From: a bacterium
Lineage (GTDB): Bacteria > Zhuqueibacterota > QNDG01 > JAGLOF01
Assembly: GCA_016934955.1 (NCBI GenBank)
Contig: JAFGRY010000028.1
Location: 1-64,000, forward strand
Length of the DNA: 64,000 bases
Reading direction: 5' to 3'
The notes under the pieces are model-generated. The model saw nothing but the letters and a program-made list of their open reading frames with translations. It was not told the DNA's origin and did no database searches. Positions 8,799 to 17,155 of the stretch are shown here, in pieces. The translations under genes were made by a program, and so were the position numbers. How positions within the stretch are numbered: position 1 is the stretch's first letter; the number at the start of each line of letters is the position of its first letter.

Positions 8799-9692
8799 AT
8801 GAATCGTCTGCGAACAGTGCGCGACACCATCGCGAGCAGAGGCATGGCGTTGATCACCGTCGCCTCGGGCGGCGTGCTCTTCCTGATCATCCTGGGGCTG
8901 TTTCTCAAATCCCGGCCGATTCTCGCCTCCGGCTCTTTCTTCGGACTCATGGCCTCTTCGAACTGGCATCCGCTGAAAGGAGAATTCGGATTTCTTCCCT
9001 TTATCGCCGGCACGCTCTGGACCACGGGTACGGCGCTGATTATCGCGGTGCCCCCCTGCATTCTCACCGCCATCTACCTGTCCGAGTACGCGTCGAAACG
9101 GATGCGGCAGGCCGCCGCCCCCTTCATCGACCTGCTGGCGGGGCTGCCCTCGGTCATCTACGGCATCTGGGGAGTGCTCGCGGTTGTGCCGCTGATCAAG
9201 AACCATATCGCGCCCGCATGCGGCGTCAGCTCTTCAGGGTACAGCATCCTCGCGGGAGGGATCGTGCTCGCCATCATGATCGTCCCGGTGATCATTCACG
9301 TCATCCATGAAGTGCTGCGGACCATTCCTGTCGAGCTCCGGGAGGCGTCCCTGGCCCTGGGCGCCTCAAAATGGCAAACAGTCAGACAGGTCGTGCTGCG
9401 CAAGGCCCTGCCGGGAGTGATCGCCGCAGTCGTGCTCGGCCTCTCCCGGGCATTCGGAGAGACCATGGCCGTACTCATGGTGGCGGGCAATGTGGCCAGA
9501 GTGCCGGGATCGATTTTCGATCCCGCCTATCCGCTGCCGGCCCTCATCGCCAACAATTACGGAGAAATGCTCTCGGTGCCGCTCTACGATTCGGCCCTGA
9601 TGCTGGCCTCGCTGGTGCTCCTGATCATTGTCGTGATATTCAACATCTTCTCCAGGCTGATACTGAAAACGGTGGAAAGGCGGGTATGCTGA
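8799..9692 (+). CDS. pstC: Phosphate ABC transporter permease PstC
   Basis: 297 residues and about six membrane spans. The EAA cytoplasmic loop ELREASLALGASKWQTV contacts the ATPase. The frame is open upstream into pstS, but the ATG at 8799, four bases after the pstS stop and behind GCGGAG, gives the usual MNRLRTVRDTI start. It overlaps pstA at its 3' end. Confidence 0.92.
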   Translation: MNRLRTVRDTIASRGMALITVASGGVLFLIILGLFLKSRPILASGSFFGLMASSNWHPLKGEFGFLPFIAGTLWTTGTALIIAVPPCILTAIYLSEYASKRMRQAAAPFIDLLAGLPSVIYGIWGVLAVVPLIKNHIAPACGVSSSGYSILAGGIVLAIMIVPVIIHVIHEVLRTIPVELREASLALGASKWQTVRQVVLRKALPGVIAAVVLGLSRAFGETMAVLMVAGNVARVPGSIFDPAYPLPALIANNYGEMLSVPLYDSALMLASLVLLIIVVIFNIFSRLILKTVERRVC

Positions 9693-10543
9693 TGAACAAA
9701 CGAATCCTGGAAGAAACCGTCATGCGCACCCTCATGAAGCTGTCGACCCTGCTGATCCTGTCGGTGCTGGTGATCATTCTCATCACCATTCTCGTCAAGG
9801 GGCTGCCCGCCCTCGACCTCGCCATGATCACCCAGTCGCCGAAGGGAGGATTTTATCTCGGAAAGGAGGGGGGCATCCTCAACGCCATTATCGGTTCCCT
9901 CTACCTGGCCGGCGGATCCACTCTGATCGCCGTCTGTCTCGGGTTGCCCATCGTGCTCTACCTAAACATATTCGCGCGGCCGTGCTCACGGCTGGTCCGC
10001 TTTATCCGCTTCTCACTGGACGTGCTCTGGGGCATTCCCTCCATCGTGTACGGCGCCTTCGGATTCACGCTCATGCTCTTTCTGGGACTGCGCGCCTCTC
10101 TGCTCGGGGGCATCATCGCGGTCACCTTTCTCATTCTCCCCATCATGTGCAGGACCATGGATGAAGTCATCCGCATGGTGCCGCGCGAACTGCTGCACGC
10201 CTCCTACGCGCTGGGCGCGACCCGGTTCGAAACCGCCTTTACCGTCGTTGTCCGGCAGGCCCTTCCCGGCATCATGACCGCGGTGCTGCTTTCTCTGGGC
10301 CGGGGTATCGGCGACGCGGCCTCGGTGCTTTTCACGGCGGGATTCACGGACCACATTCCCGACTCCCTGCTGCGGCCGGCCGCCACGCTGCCCCTGGTCA
10401 TTTTCTTTCAGCTGAGCACGCCCTTCCCGGAGGTGCAGAACCGGGCCTATGCATCCGCACTTGTGCTCACCGTGATCATTCTCGCGATATGTCTGACGAG
10501 CCGGGCGCTGACCGGAAGATACACGAAACATACTATCAAATGA
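9686..10543 (+). CDS. pstA: Phosphate ABC transporter permease PstA
   Basis: 285 residues and about six spans, with an EAA loop ELLHASYALGATRFETA. A longer open frame begins at 9371 inside pstC but is not protein-like there. GGAAAGG five bases before the ATG at 9686 sets the start; the ATG at 9692 (MNKRILEE), overlapping the pstC stop, is the alternative. It pairs with PstC to form the membrane channel. Confidence 0.92.
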   Translation: MLMNKRILEETVMRTLMKLSTLLILSVLVIILITILVKGLPALDLAMITQSPKGGFYLGKEGGILNAIIGSLYLAGGSTLIAVCLGLPIVLYLNIFARPCSRLVRFIRFSLDVLWGIPSIVYGAFGFTLMLFLGLRASLLGGIIAVTFLILPIMCRTMDEVIRMVPRELLHASYALGATRFETAFTVVVRQALPGIMTAVLLSLGRGIGDAASVLFTAGFTDHIPDSLLRPAATLPLVIFFQLSTPFPEVQNRAYASALVLTVIILAICLTSRALTGRYTKHTIK

Positions 10544-10559
10544 GATAAAAAGGATACAC

Positions 10560-11321
10560 ATGACCACCAATCCCCACATCAGGGCAGACCGTCTCAATGT
10601 CTATTACGGCAGGGAGCAGGCGCTGAAAAACATCTCCATCGGCATCCCGGCGAACAGGATAACCGCCATTATCGGCCCCTCCGGCTGCGGTAAATCGACG
10701 CTTCTCAAGTCGTTCAACCGCCTTCTGGAAACCAATGAGCAGGTGACCATATCGGGCAGTGTCTCCGTGGATGGCGAAAACATCTACGGCCAGGGGGTGG
10801 AGGTCACCGCGGTGCGGAAAAAAATGGGGCTCCTTTCCCAGCGCCCCTATCCCCTGCCCATGTCGATCTACGACAACGTCGCCTTCGGGCCCCGGCTCTA
10901 CGGCATCAAAAAAAAGCAGGCGCTCGACGAACTGGTGGAACGCCACCTGAAGCAGTCCAGTCTCTGGCAGGAGGTGCACCACCGGCTCAACGACCCGGCA
11001 TCAAGCCTCTCCATCGGACAGCAGCAGCGGCTCTGCCTGGCCCGCGGGCTCGCCGTGGAACCGGAAATCATTCTCGGCGACGAACCGACCTCGGCCCTTG
11101 ATCCGGCGTCGAGCCAGCGCATCGAACAGCGGTTCCTGGAACTGAAAAACGACTACACGATCATCATCGTCACTCACATTCTGCGGCAGGCCAGGCGGCT
11201 GGCGGATTATATCATCTTTTTATACATGGGTGAAGTGATCGAAGCGGGACCGGCCCGGGAGATATTCGAGCATCCGAAAGAGAAAATGACCAGGGAATAT
11301 ATCAACGGCACCATCAGCTGA
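10560..11321 (+). CDS. pstB: Phosphate ABC transporter ATPase PstB
   Basis: 253 residues. Walker A is GPSGCGKS and FNRLLE follows it as in PstB. The Q-loop segment LPMSIYDNVAFGPRL is characteristic of PstB. The signature is LSIGQQQR (S-I-G in place of S-G-G), Walker B is IILGDEP, and the H-loop lies in IVTH. Last gene of the operon; no phoU or phoB/phoR gene follows within the window. Confidence 0.95.
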   Translation: MTTNPHIRADRLNVYYGREQALKNISIGIPANRITAIIGPSGCGKSTLLKSFNRLLETNEQVTISGSVSVDGENIYGQGVEVTAVRKKMGLLSQRPYPLPMSIYDNVAFGPRLYGIKKKQALDELVERHLKQSSLWQEVHHRLNDPASSLSIGQQQRLCLARGLAVEPEIILGDEPTSALDPASSQRIEQRFLELKNDYTIIIVTHILRQARRLADYIIFLYMGEVIEAGPAREIFEHPKEKMTREYINGTIS

Positions 11322-11355
11322 CACCGCCGCGGGTGAGCTGCGGGGAGCAGCAAAA

Positions 11356-11387
11356 ACGGCTGTTTTCGGGGTGCCGAAAACAGCCGT
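11356..11387 (-). terminator. Strong hairpin terminator between convergent genes
   Basis: A perfect 14-base stem ACGGCTGTTTTCGG / CCGAAAACAGCCGT with a 4-base loop. On the minus strand it is followed by a T-run, making it an intrinsic terminator for the prolyl oligopeptidase gene. It may also stop transcripts leaving pstB from the other side. Confidence 0.85.
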
Positions 11388-11411
11388 CTGCGTTCGGGAA
11401 GAGGACGGGCA

Positions 11412-13502
11412 CTACTGCCGATCGATCAGCATTTTCTTCAGATACGCATACTGCAGCGCCGACATAAAGGCACGCTGCTCGTTGGTAACGCCGGATCCGT
11501 GTCCGCCCTCGGTATTCTCATAGTAGTAGAAGGGATGACCCTGCTTCTCCATCAGGGCGGCCATTTTTCTGGCGTGGGCCGGATGCACCCGGTCGTCCCT
11601 GGTGGTGGTGGTGAAGAACACTTTCGGATAGGAGATGGATGGTTTCAGATTCTGATAGGGCGAATATGTTTTAATATATGCCCACTCTTCCGGAATATCG
11701 GGATTCCCGTATTCCGCCATCCAGCTGGCGCCGGCCAGCAGTTTGTTGTACCGCTTCATATCCAGCAGCGGCACCTGACAGACCACCGCATGATACAGAT
11801 CGGGCCGCTGCGTAAAGGCGACGCCCACCAGCAGGCCGCCGTTGCTGCCGCCCATGATACCCAGGCGTGAGGGACCGGTTATCTTTTTGCCGATCAGGTC
11901 CTCGGCCACCGCGTAAAAATCGTCATATACCAGCTGGCGGTTCTGCTTGAGGCCTGCCTGGTGCCACTTGGGACCGAACTCGCCCCCGCCCCGGATGTTG
12001 GCCAGCACATACACGCCGCCCTGTTCCAGCCAGGCGGCACCGATGGTGGCGTTATACCCTGGCTGCATGGAGATCTCGAACCCGCCGTAGGCATAGATGA
12101 GCACCGGATTGTCACCGGTGTACTGCATATCCCTGCGAAAAACGATGAAGTAGGGGATCATGGTGCCGTCAGAGGATGCCGTCTGATACTGCCGTACCTC
12201 AAACGGGGACGCGTCAAAAAAATCAGGCAGACTGCGCACTTCCTGAATCGCGCCATCCTCCGAGACAAAATAGAGAGTCGATGGGTTAAGGAAATTTTGA
12301 TAGGTGAAGAAATAGCGATTGGAAAACTCATCGGCGGCCGCGATACCGATGTTGCCCAGCTCAGGGGCCGGGACAGGAGCCTTTGTCCAGCCACCGGCAC
12401 TGAACCGGCAGGTGAAGAGCTCGCTCTTGACATCGGTGAGCATGTTGAGAAGCAGCATGTCTTTCGTGGATGCATACCCGGCAATGCTGGACCGCTCGCC
12501 GGGCGAGGCGATCACGCTGAATTTCCGGTCACCTGCGAGGAACCGCTCATAGTCGATGCTGATCAGTTCCCCCTGATGCCAGGTGCCTCCATCGGTGGTC
12601 CAGTCGGTTTTGGGCTGGAGCAGGAGCTGTCCCTTGAAAATGCCGCCGAAACTGCAGTCCAGGGGCATATCCAGCTTGACCAAATGGCCGCTCTGCTCCA
12701 TATAGACTTCAAATTCATAGAAGGACAGGGCCCGCTGCACACCCCGGTACTGGCCCTCCGGGGTGTCGATGATCATGCCCCAGACGCCCATATCATCGGT
12801 TTTTCCCTCAAAATAGAGTGGAGCATCGGCCAGGGCGGTTCCCCGTTTCCAGATCTTCGCCTGGCGCGCGTAGCCCGATTCGGTGAGGGTGCCCCCGCCG
12901 AAATCGGTGCCGATGAGCAGGGTATGTTCGTCGATCCAGCCCGCCTGGCCCTTGGCTTCCGGTACGGAGAACCCGTCCTTCACGAACTGCCTGGTCTGCA
13001 GGTTGAATTCCCGCATCACCACGGCGTCGCTGCCGCCCCGGGAAAGCATCACCAGGCAGAGCCTGTCCCCCGGATAAAGATACGAGGCGCCCTTGTAGAC
13101 CCAGTTCTCGTTCTCTTCTTTACACAGGGCGTCGATATCGAGCACTGTCTCCCACTGCGGTTCCGGTGAGAGATATGAATCCAGGGTGGTGCGGCGCCAG
13201 AGACCCCGGGGATTGTCGGCATCCTGCCAGTAGTTGTACAGGTAATCCCCGTGAAACGAGGGGTAGGCGATCCGCTCTTTGGCATCGTAGATCCTGAGGA
13301 TATCACTCTTGAGCGCCTCGAATCCGGGAACGCTGCTCAGTTCGGCAGCGGTCTTTTCATTGTGGGAGACGACCCACTCCATGGCCCTCGCGCCGTGGAC
13401 CTCTTCCATATAGAGAAAAGGATCATCCGGCTCCTGGGCTGAAAGCAGGGCCTGCCCCGCAAGTACCACACCCACTGCAATGCCTCCATAGAACTTTTTC
13501 AT
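11412..13502 (-). CDS. Exported prolyl oligopeptidase family protein (S9)
   Basis: 696 residues with a signal peptide (MKKFYGGIAVGVVLAGQALLSAQ), a beta-propeller region (about 70-410) and a C-terminal alpha/beta hydrolase. The nucleophile Ser553 sits in GGSNGG, the acid is in TTRDDRVH (636/637) and the His is H668 in EGGHGS. The family cleaves small peptides after proline. Length matches standard S9A enzymes. AAGGAG precedes the ATG. With the M16C, M1 and C69 genes of this window it forms a set of exported peptidases consistent with growth on protein. Confidence 0.95.
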   Translation of the reverse strand: MKKFYGGIAVGVVLAGQALLSAQEPDDPFLYMEEVHGARAMEWVVSHNEKTAAELSSVPGFEALKSDILRIYDAKERIAYPSFHGDYLYNYWQDADNPRGLWRRTTLDSYLSPEPQWETVLDIDALCKEENENWVYKGASYLYPGDRLCLVMLSRGGSDAVVMREFNLQTRQFVKDGFSVPEAKGQAGWIDEHTLLIGTDFGGGTLTESGYARQAKIWKRGTALADAPLYFEGKTDDMGVWGMIIDTPEGQYRGVQRALSFYEFEVYMEQSGHLVKLDMPLDCSFGGIFKGQLLLQPKTDWTTDGGTWHQGELISIDYERFLAGDRKFSVIASPGERSSIAGYASTKDMLLLNMLTDVKSELFTCRFSAGGWTKAPVPAPELGNIGIAAADEFSNRYFFTYQNFLNPSTLYFVSEDGAIQEVRSLPDFFDASPFEVRQYQTASSDGTMIPYFIVFRRDMQYTGDNPVLIYAYGGFEISMQPGYNATIGAAWLEQGGVYVLANIRGGGEFGPKWHQAGLKQNRQLVYDDFYAVAEDLIGKKITGPSRLGIMGGSNGGLLVGVAFTQRPDLYHAVVCQVPLLDMKRYNKLLAGASWMAEYGNPDIPEEWAYIKTYSPYQNLKPSISYPKVFFTTTTRDDRVHPAHARKMAALMEKQGHPFYYYENTEGGHGSGVTNEQRAFMSALQYAYLKKMLIDRQ

Positions 13503-13522
13503 GGTCTGCTCCTTAACTGGTA

Positions 13523-13557
13523 CAGGCCGTTACCACCTGTTCTGCGGTAACGGCCTG
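13523..13557 (-). terminator. Inverted repeat between the two peptidase genes
   Basis: A 12-base stem CAGGCCGTTACC / GGTAACGGCCTG with an 11-base loop and no T-run. It lies after the M16C stop and directly before the ribosome site of the S9 gene. It could be a weak terminator, an mRNA-stabilising hairpin or an operator. Confidence 0.5.
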
Positions 13558-13584
13558 CGCATTCATCTATTCGCCCGTCCCCGA

Positions 13585-16575
13585 TCAGCGGTCCAGGCTT
13601 ATGAGATTTTTGAACAGTTCTTTTTCACTTTTAATCGTATTCTCGTTGCCGTACACGCAGAGCGCGTTCCTGCCGAGGATGTCGGAAAGAAACTGCTGCA
13701 TCTCCCGCAGTTTCCCGGGCGTCGTTGTCAGCACCGCGTTCCGTTCGGCCTGCAGCTCGGCTTTGGTCGCCTTTTCCAGCCAGCGGGTGAGGGCGACATT
13801 CCCGCGGTCGGCCGCGGTAAGAGGCTGATCCATGCCAGAGATAGTGCCGATGATGTAGCGGGTCATCACCTCTTCATCGGGGTCGAAAGAGGCGATGAAA
13901 CCGGGTGATCCGTCGAAATTTTCCAGGGTTTTGGAGAGGTTGGGATCACGGTAGGAGGCGAAGATAGCCGGACCGCTTTTCATGAACTGGCAGAAGCCGC
14001 CATAGGCGCCGCCGATCACCCGGATCTGGTTGTGCAGCCAGTCAGTGGAAAGCACCTGGTTGAGCACCCGGATCGATCCGTCCCAGTCATACCCCAGTTT
14101 GCGGAAATCGTAGCCCTTGAGCACGTACTGCACCTTTGAACTGGTGAGCAGCCCCTCGTTCTTGATCTCGAGATCGAATGTCCACTGCTGCTGTTCGGCC
14201 GGTGCCGGGGAAAGGGTTTCGGCAAACCGCGCCAGGGCGCTGTCGTAGCCGGCGAGATCCTTGCCGTCACAGGTGACATTGACGAGGCAGTTGTCTTTTC
14301 TGAACAGAATATCGGCGGCAGCCGTCAGGCTCGCGATGATCTCGTCCGCCCGAATGTCGAAATCGTCGACCAGGCCGGTGACGAACCAGTAGTACTCCAG
14401 CCCCCGGGTCAGTTCATTGAACATCCCCTGATTGGTGAAGTAGGACAGGAGACGGGTGGCGGCCGGGGTGAGGCCGTCCGCTTTCAGACGGGCATCCAGC
14501 CGTGCCTGGTACCGGGCGAGCACGGTTCTCAGCCGGTCCTTGTCGGTGTACACGGTCTTGTGCATGATCTCGTCGGTCAGTTCGAACATCTTTTCGACTT
14601 TCGGGGCCATGGCCTTGCTGGACACCACGAATTTCGGCATCATCTTCTCGCTGTCCTGTCCGGGCAGGTAGGTGGTCAGGAAGGTGGTGAAGCCGCCGGT
14701 GTGAATGTTCAGCGCGTTGTCCAGCTCGCCGAAGGTGTAGTTCTCGGTGTTGATGCTGGTGAGCACTTCCGAAAGCAGCGCGGCCCAGGGGATCATCTCC
14801 CGGGGCAGCACCCGCACATCGAAGAGTAATTTGGAGTAGACGACGCCGTTGGCGAACGTATCGAAATAGATCTCGTCCAGTCCGCCGGCCTGTTTCTCCG
14901 CCGCCGTATACCAGTCCACGGAGCGGCTGATATCGCTCAGCTCCAGCATGGGAATGGTGGCAAGAGCTTCCGGCGTGTCTTCCCGTTTCTGGTATTCCAT
15001 CAGCTCTTCAGTCTCTTTGACCAGCGCCTCTTTGTCCGCATCGCTGAGGGTCGCGTAATAGGCGGCCAGCTCTTTCGCTTCTTCCGCCGCTTTTTCTGCC
15101 ACCAGATTAGCCTTCGGCATCATGGCGGCAAGCACCGCGTGCTGGTTGCCGAGAATCTCCGTTTTGATCACTTCTTCGAGGAGCGTCGTATCCAGCGCGG
15201 CCTTGACGTGCGCCAGGGGTCCTTCCCATTCAAGGCTCAGGAAGGGATCATCGGCATACCACCAGCCGGACACCGCCTGGAACACCGAGGTCATGCCCTT
15301 CTGGGCGTCGTTGCCCTCCCGCAGCCGGAACTCGGTGCGGTTGAGAATGCCTCTGATGGTCTCCTTGTCGATGCCCGTGTCCGCGGCTTTCGCGAACTCA
15401 TCCATGACGATGGTGTAAAACCGGTCCATGTCACCGGGATCGGCGTTCTGCACGGTAATCTGCAGCACGTTCTGTTTCTGGCTGCTGACTCCCCCGCTCA
15501 CATCCCGGCCGATGCCCGCCTTCTGCAGGGCCAGCCGCACCGGACCGGTCTCATGGTTGACCAGGGCGTCGGTCAGCAGATCCAGGGCCATGCTCAGTTC
15601 CTGGTCCCTGCCTTCGCCCACGACCATGCTCAGCCGCAGGTAGGTCTGGTTGCGGGTGTCCGCGCCTTCGGGCACTGAATAGTACCCCTTCACCTTCTTC
15701 ATCTTCCTGAAGGGAGCCTGGGGAACGATCTTCGCGATATCATCGGACCGCTCATACTTCGCCAGGTAGGCGGTGTCGATAAAGGCCAGTTCCCTGTCCA
15801 TATCGCCGTCGCCGTAGAGGAAGATGTAGCTGTTGGACGGATGGTAATACTTGCGGTGGAAGTCGAGGAACTGTTCATAGGTAAGCTGGGGAATCGCCGA
15901 CGGATAGCCTCCCGATGCCTTGCCGTAGGTGTTGTCGGGAAAAAGGTTCCTGTCGACCAGGAATCCCAGCTCGCGCATGGGGCTGGAATAGGCGCCCTTC
16001 ATCTCGTTGAAGACCACACCCTTGTAGACCAGGGGACCGCTCTTGTCGGTCATTTCATAGTGCCACCCCTCCTGTTTGAAGATACGGGGATCGTCATAGA
16101 TAAGGGGATTGAAGACCGCGTCCAGGTAGACGTGCATGAGATTGAAAAAGTCCTTGTCGTTCATGCTGGCCACCGGATATACCGTGAGGTCGCTGCCGGT
16201 CATGGCGTTGAGGAACGTATTGAGCGAGCCTTTGGAGAGCACGTCAAAGGGGCTCTTCACCGGAAAGTGTTTGGATCCGTTCAGCACCGAGTGCTCCATG
16301 ATATGGGCGGTGCCGCAGTCGGTTTCCGGTGTCGTCTTGAATCCGACGCAGAATGTCTTGTTGGCGTCGTCGTTGGCGAATTTCAGCAGGCGGGCGCCGC
16401 TCTGTTCGTGCTCGAACAGGTAACACTCCGCATTCACCTCTGAAACGAACCGCTTCTCTTTGAGGGTGAATCCGTGATAGGTCTCGCCCACAGTGTAAGA
16501 AGCGGTCCGGCAGGCCAGGCCGAGCGCGGCCAGCACGGGCATGAGTAAACAGAGTTTCCTGTAAGGGTGTTTCAT
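13585..16575 (-). CDS. M16C (PreP/Cym1-like) metallopeptidase lipoprotein
   Basis: About 996 residues, full length for presequence proteases. The inverse zinc motif HIMEH (92-96, numbered from the preceding ATG) is followed by SVLNGSKHFP, typical of this family. Four M16 domains form a closed chamber that degrades peptides of moderate length. The N-terminus is a signal peptide with lipobox LGLAC, so the enzyme is probably anchored outside the cytoplasm, unlike organellar PreP. AAGGAGGA precedes two adjacent ATGs (16578 and 16575); the second has the better spacing. Confidence 0.93.
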   Translation of the reverse strand: MKHPYRKLCLLMPVLAALGLACRTASYTVGETYHGFTLKEKRFVSEVNAECYLFEHEQSGARLLKFANDDANKTFCVGFKTTPETDCGTAHIMEHSVLNGSKHFPVKSPFDVLSKGSLNTFLNAMTGSDLTVYPVASMNDKDFFNLMHVYLDAVFNPLIYDDPRIFKQEGWHYEMTDKSGPLVYKGVVFNEMKGAYSSPMRELGFLVDRNLFPDNTYGKASGGYPSAIPQLTYEQFLDFHRKYYHPSNSYIFLYGDGDMDRELAFIDTAYLAKYERSDDIAKIVPQAPFRKMKKVKGYYSVPEGADTRNQTYLRLSMVVGEGRDQELSMALDLLTDALVNHETGPVRLALQKAGIGRDVSGGVSSQKQNVLQITVQNADPGDMDRFYTIVMDEFAKAADTGIDKETIRGILNRTEFRLREGNDAQKGMTSVFQAVSGWWYADDPFLSLEWEGPLAHVKAALDTTLLEEVIKTEILGNQHAVLAAMMPKANLVAEKAAEEAKELAAYYATLSDADKEALVKETEELMEYQKREDTPEALATIPMLELSDISRSVDWYTAAEKQAGGLDEIYFDTFANGVVYSKLLFDVRVLPREMIPWAALLSEVLTSINTENYTFGELDNALNIHTGGFTTFLTTYLPGQDSEKMMPKFVVSSKAMAPKVEKMFELTDEIMHKTVYTDKDRLRTVLARYQARLDARLKADGLTPAATRLLSYFTNQGMFNELTRGLEYYWFVTGLVDDFDIRADEIIASLTAAADILFRKDNCLVNVTCDGKDLAGYDSALARFAETLSPAPAEQQQWTFDLEIKNEGLLTSSKVQYVLKGYDFRKLGYDWDGSIRVLNQVLSTDWLHNQIRVIGGAYGGFCQFMKSGPAIFASYRDPNLSKTLENFDGSPGFIASFDPDEEVMTRYIIGTISGMDQPLTAADRGNVALTRWLEKATKAELQAERNAVLTTTPGKLREMQQFLSDILGRNALCVYGNENTIKSEKELFKNLISLDR

Positions 16576-16578
16576 CAT

Positions 16579-16950
16579 TTCCTCCTTGCGTGATCCGAAA
16601 AGAAAAACCGAACACCGTGTTGCACGGCAATCCGGTTACCAGGGTACGTTTGACAATGAATCGCAGAATAAAGGTACACAGTTTGGGGAAGGAAAGCAAC
16701 CGGAAAAACGGATGCCGGAAAGCCGCGTTAGCGACGCTTGCTTCCTGAGCCCGGACCCGGCACCCCTGCCCCGCCTGAATTTACCAACGAAAAGCACGGA
16801 AGAAACGAAAGAGCTTTAGAGCTTTAGTAAAGAAAAATCTTTATACATAATTGTCAATGATTTATCTCAGGTTCTCAGGTTCTCAGGCTCTTAAGCTCTT
16901 AAGTTCTTCTGTTCTCAAGTCCTCCGCCGGCGATAAAACTGCTGTCGGAG
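16579..16950. other. Gene-free interval with repeat arm and octamer array
   Basis: No gene is seen. It contains the left arm of an inverted pair (16783-16810) and an octamer array. The ribosome site of the M16C gene lies at its left end. Confidence 0.6.
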
Positions 16951-17155
16951 TTAAATTGTATCTGCATTGACTGATGAAACTGCGCTCGTTTTACAGTTGG
17001 CTCGTTGAGATAATATTCCTGATATTCTCTCAAGTTCTTGAGTTCTGTAGTTCTCACGTTCTGTTTTTACTGTCTCCTGCCTCCGGCCTCCGGTCACCTG
17101 TCTTTTATCTTCTTTCGTTTCTTCCGTGTTTTTCGCTGGAGTCTTCGGGGAGGGC
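16783..17155. repeat. Inverted arm pair 1 (encloses end of the GNAT-HDAC gene)
   Basis: The left arm 16783-16810 reads CCAACGAAAAGCACGGAAG then AAACGAAAG. The right arm 17111-17155 is its inverse (TCTTTCGTTTCTTCCGTG, then TTTTTCGCTGGAG) with outer end TCTTCGGGGAGGGCGGGGC. The right arm is inside the reading frame of the deacetylase. Confidence 0.8.
16868..16915. repeat. Octamer array, NNRGTTCT-type x6
   Basis: Six tandem 8-base units: CAGGTTCT, CAGGTTCT, CAGGCTCT, TAAGCTCT, TAAGTTCT, TCTGTTCT. A degenerate run of the same unit lies at about 17030-17062, within the deacetylase tail. Confidence 0.8.

Noticed and set aside
11961..13169. Plus-strand open frame (402 codons)
   Set aside because: Antisense of the prolyl oligopeptidase gene, with no motif.
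16586..16819. Short plus-strand frame ending TKSTEETKEL
   Set aside because: It is a translation of the repeat arm at 16783-16810, with no upstream signals.
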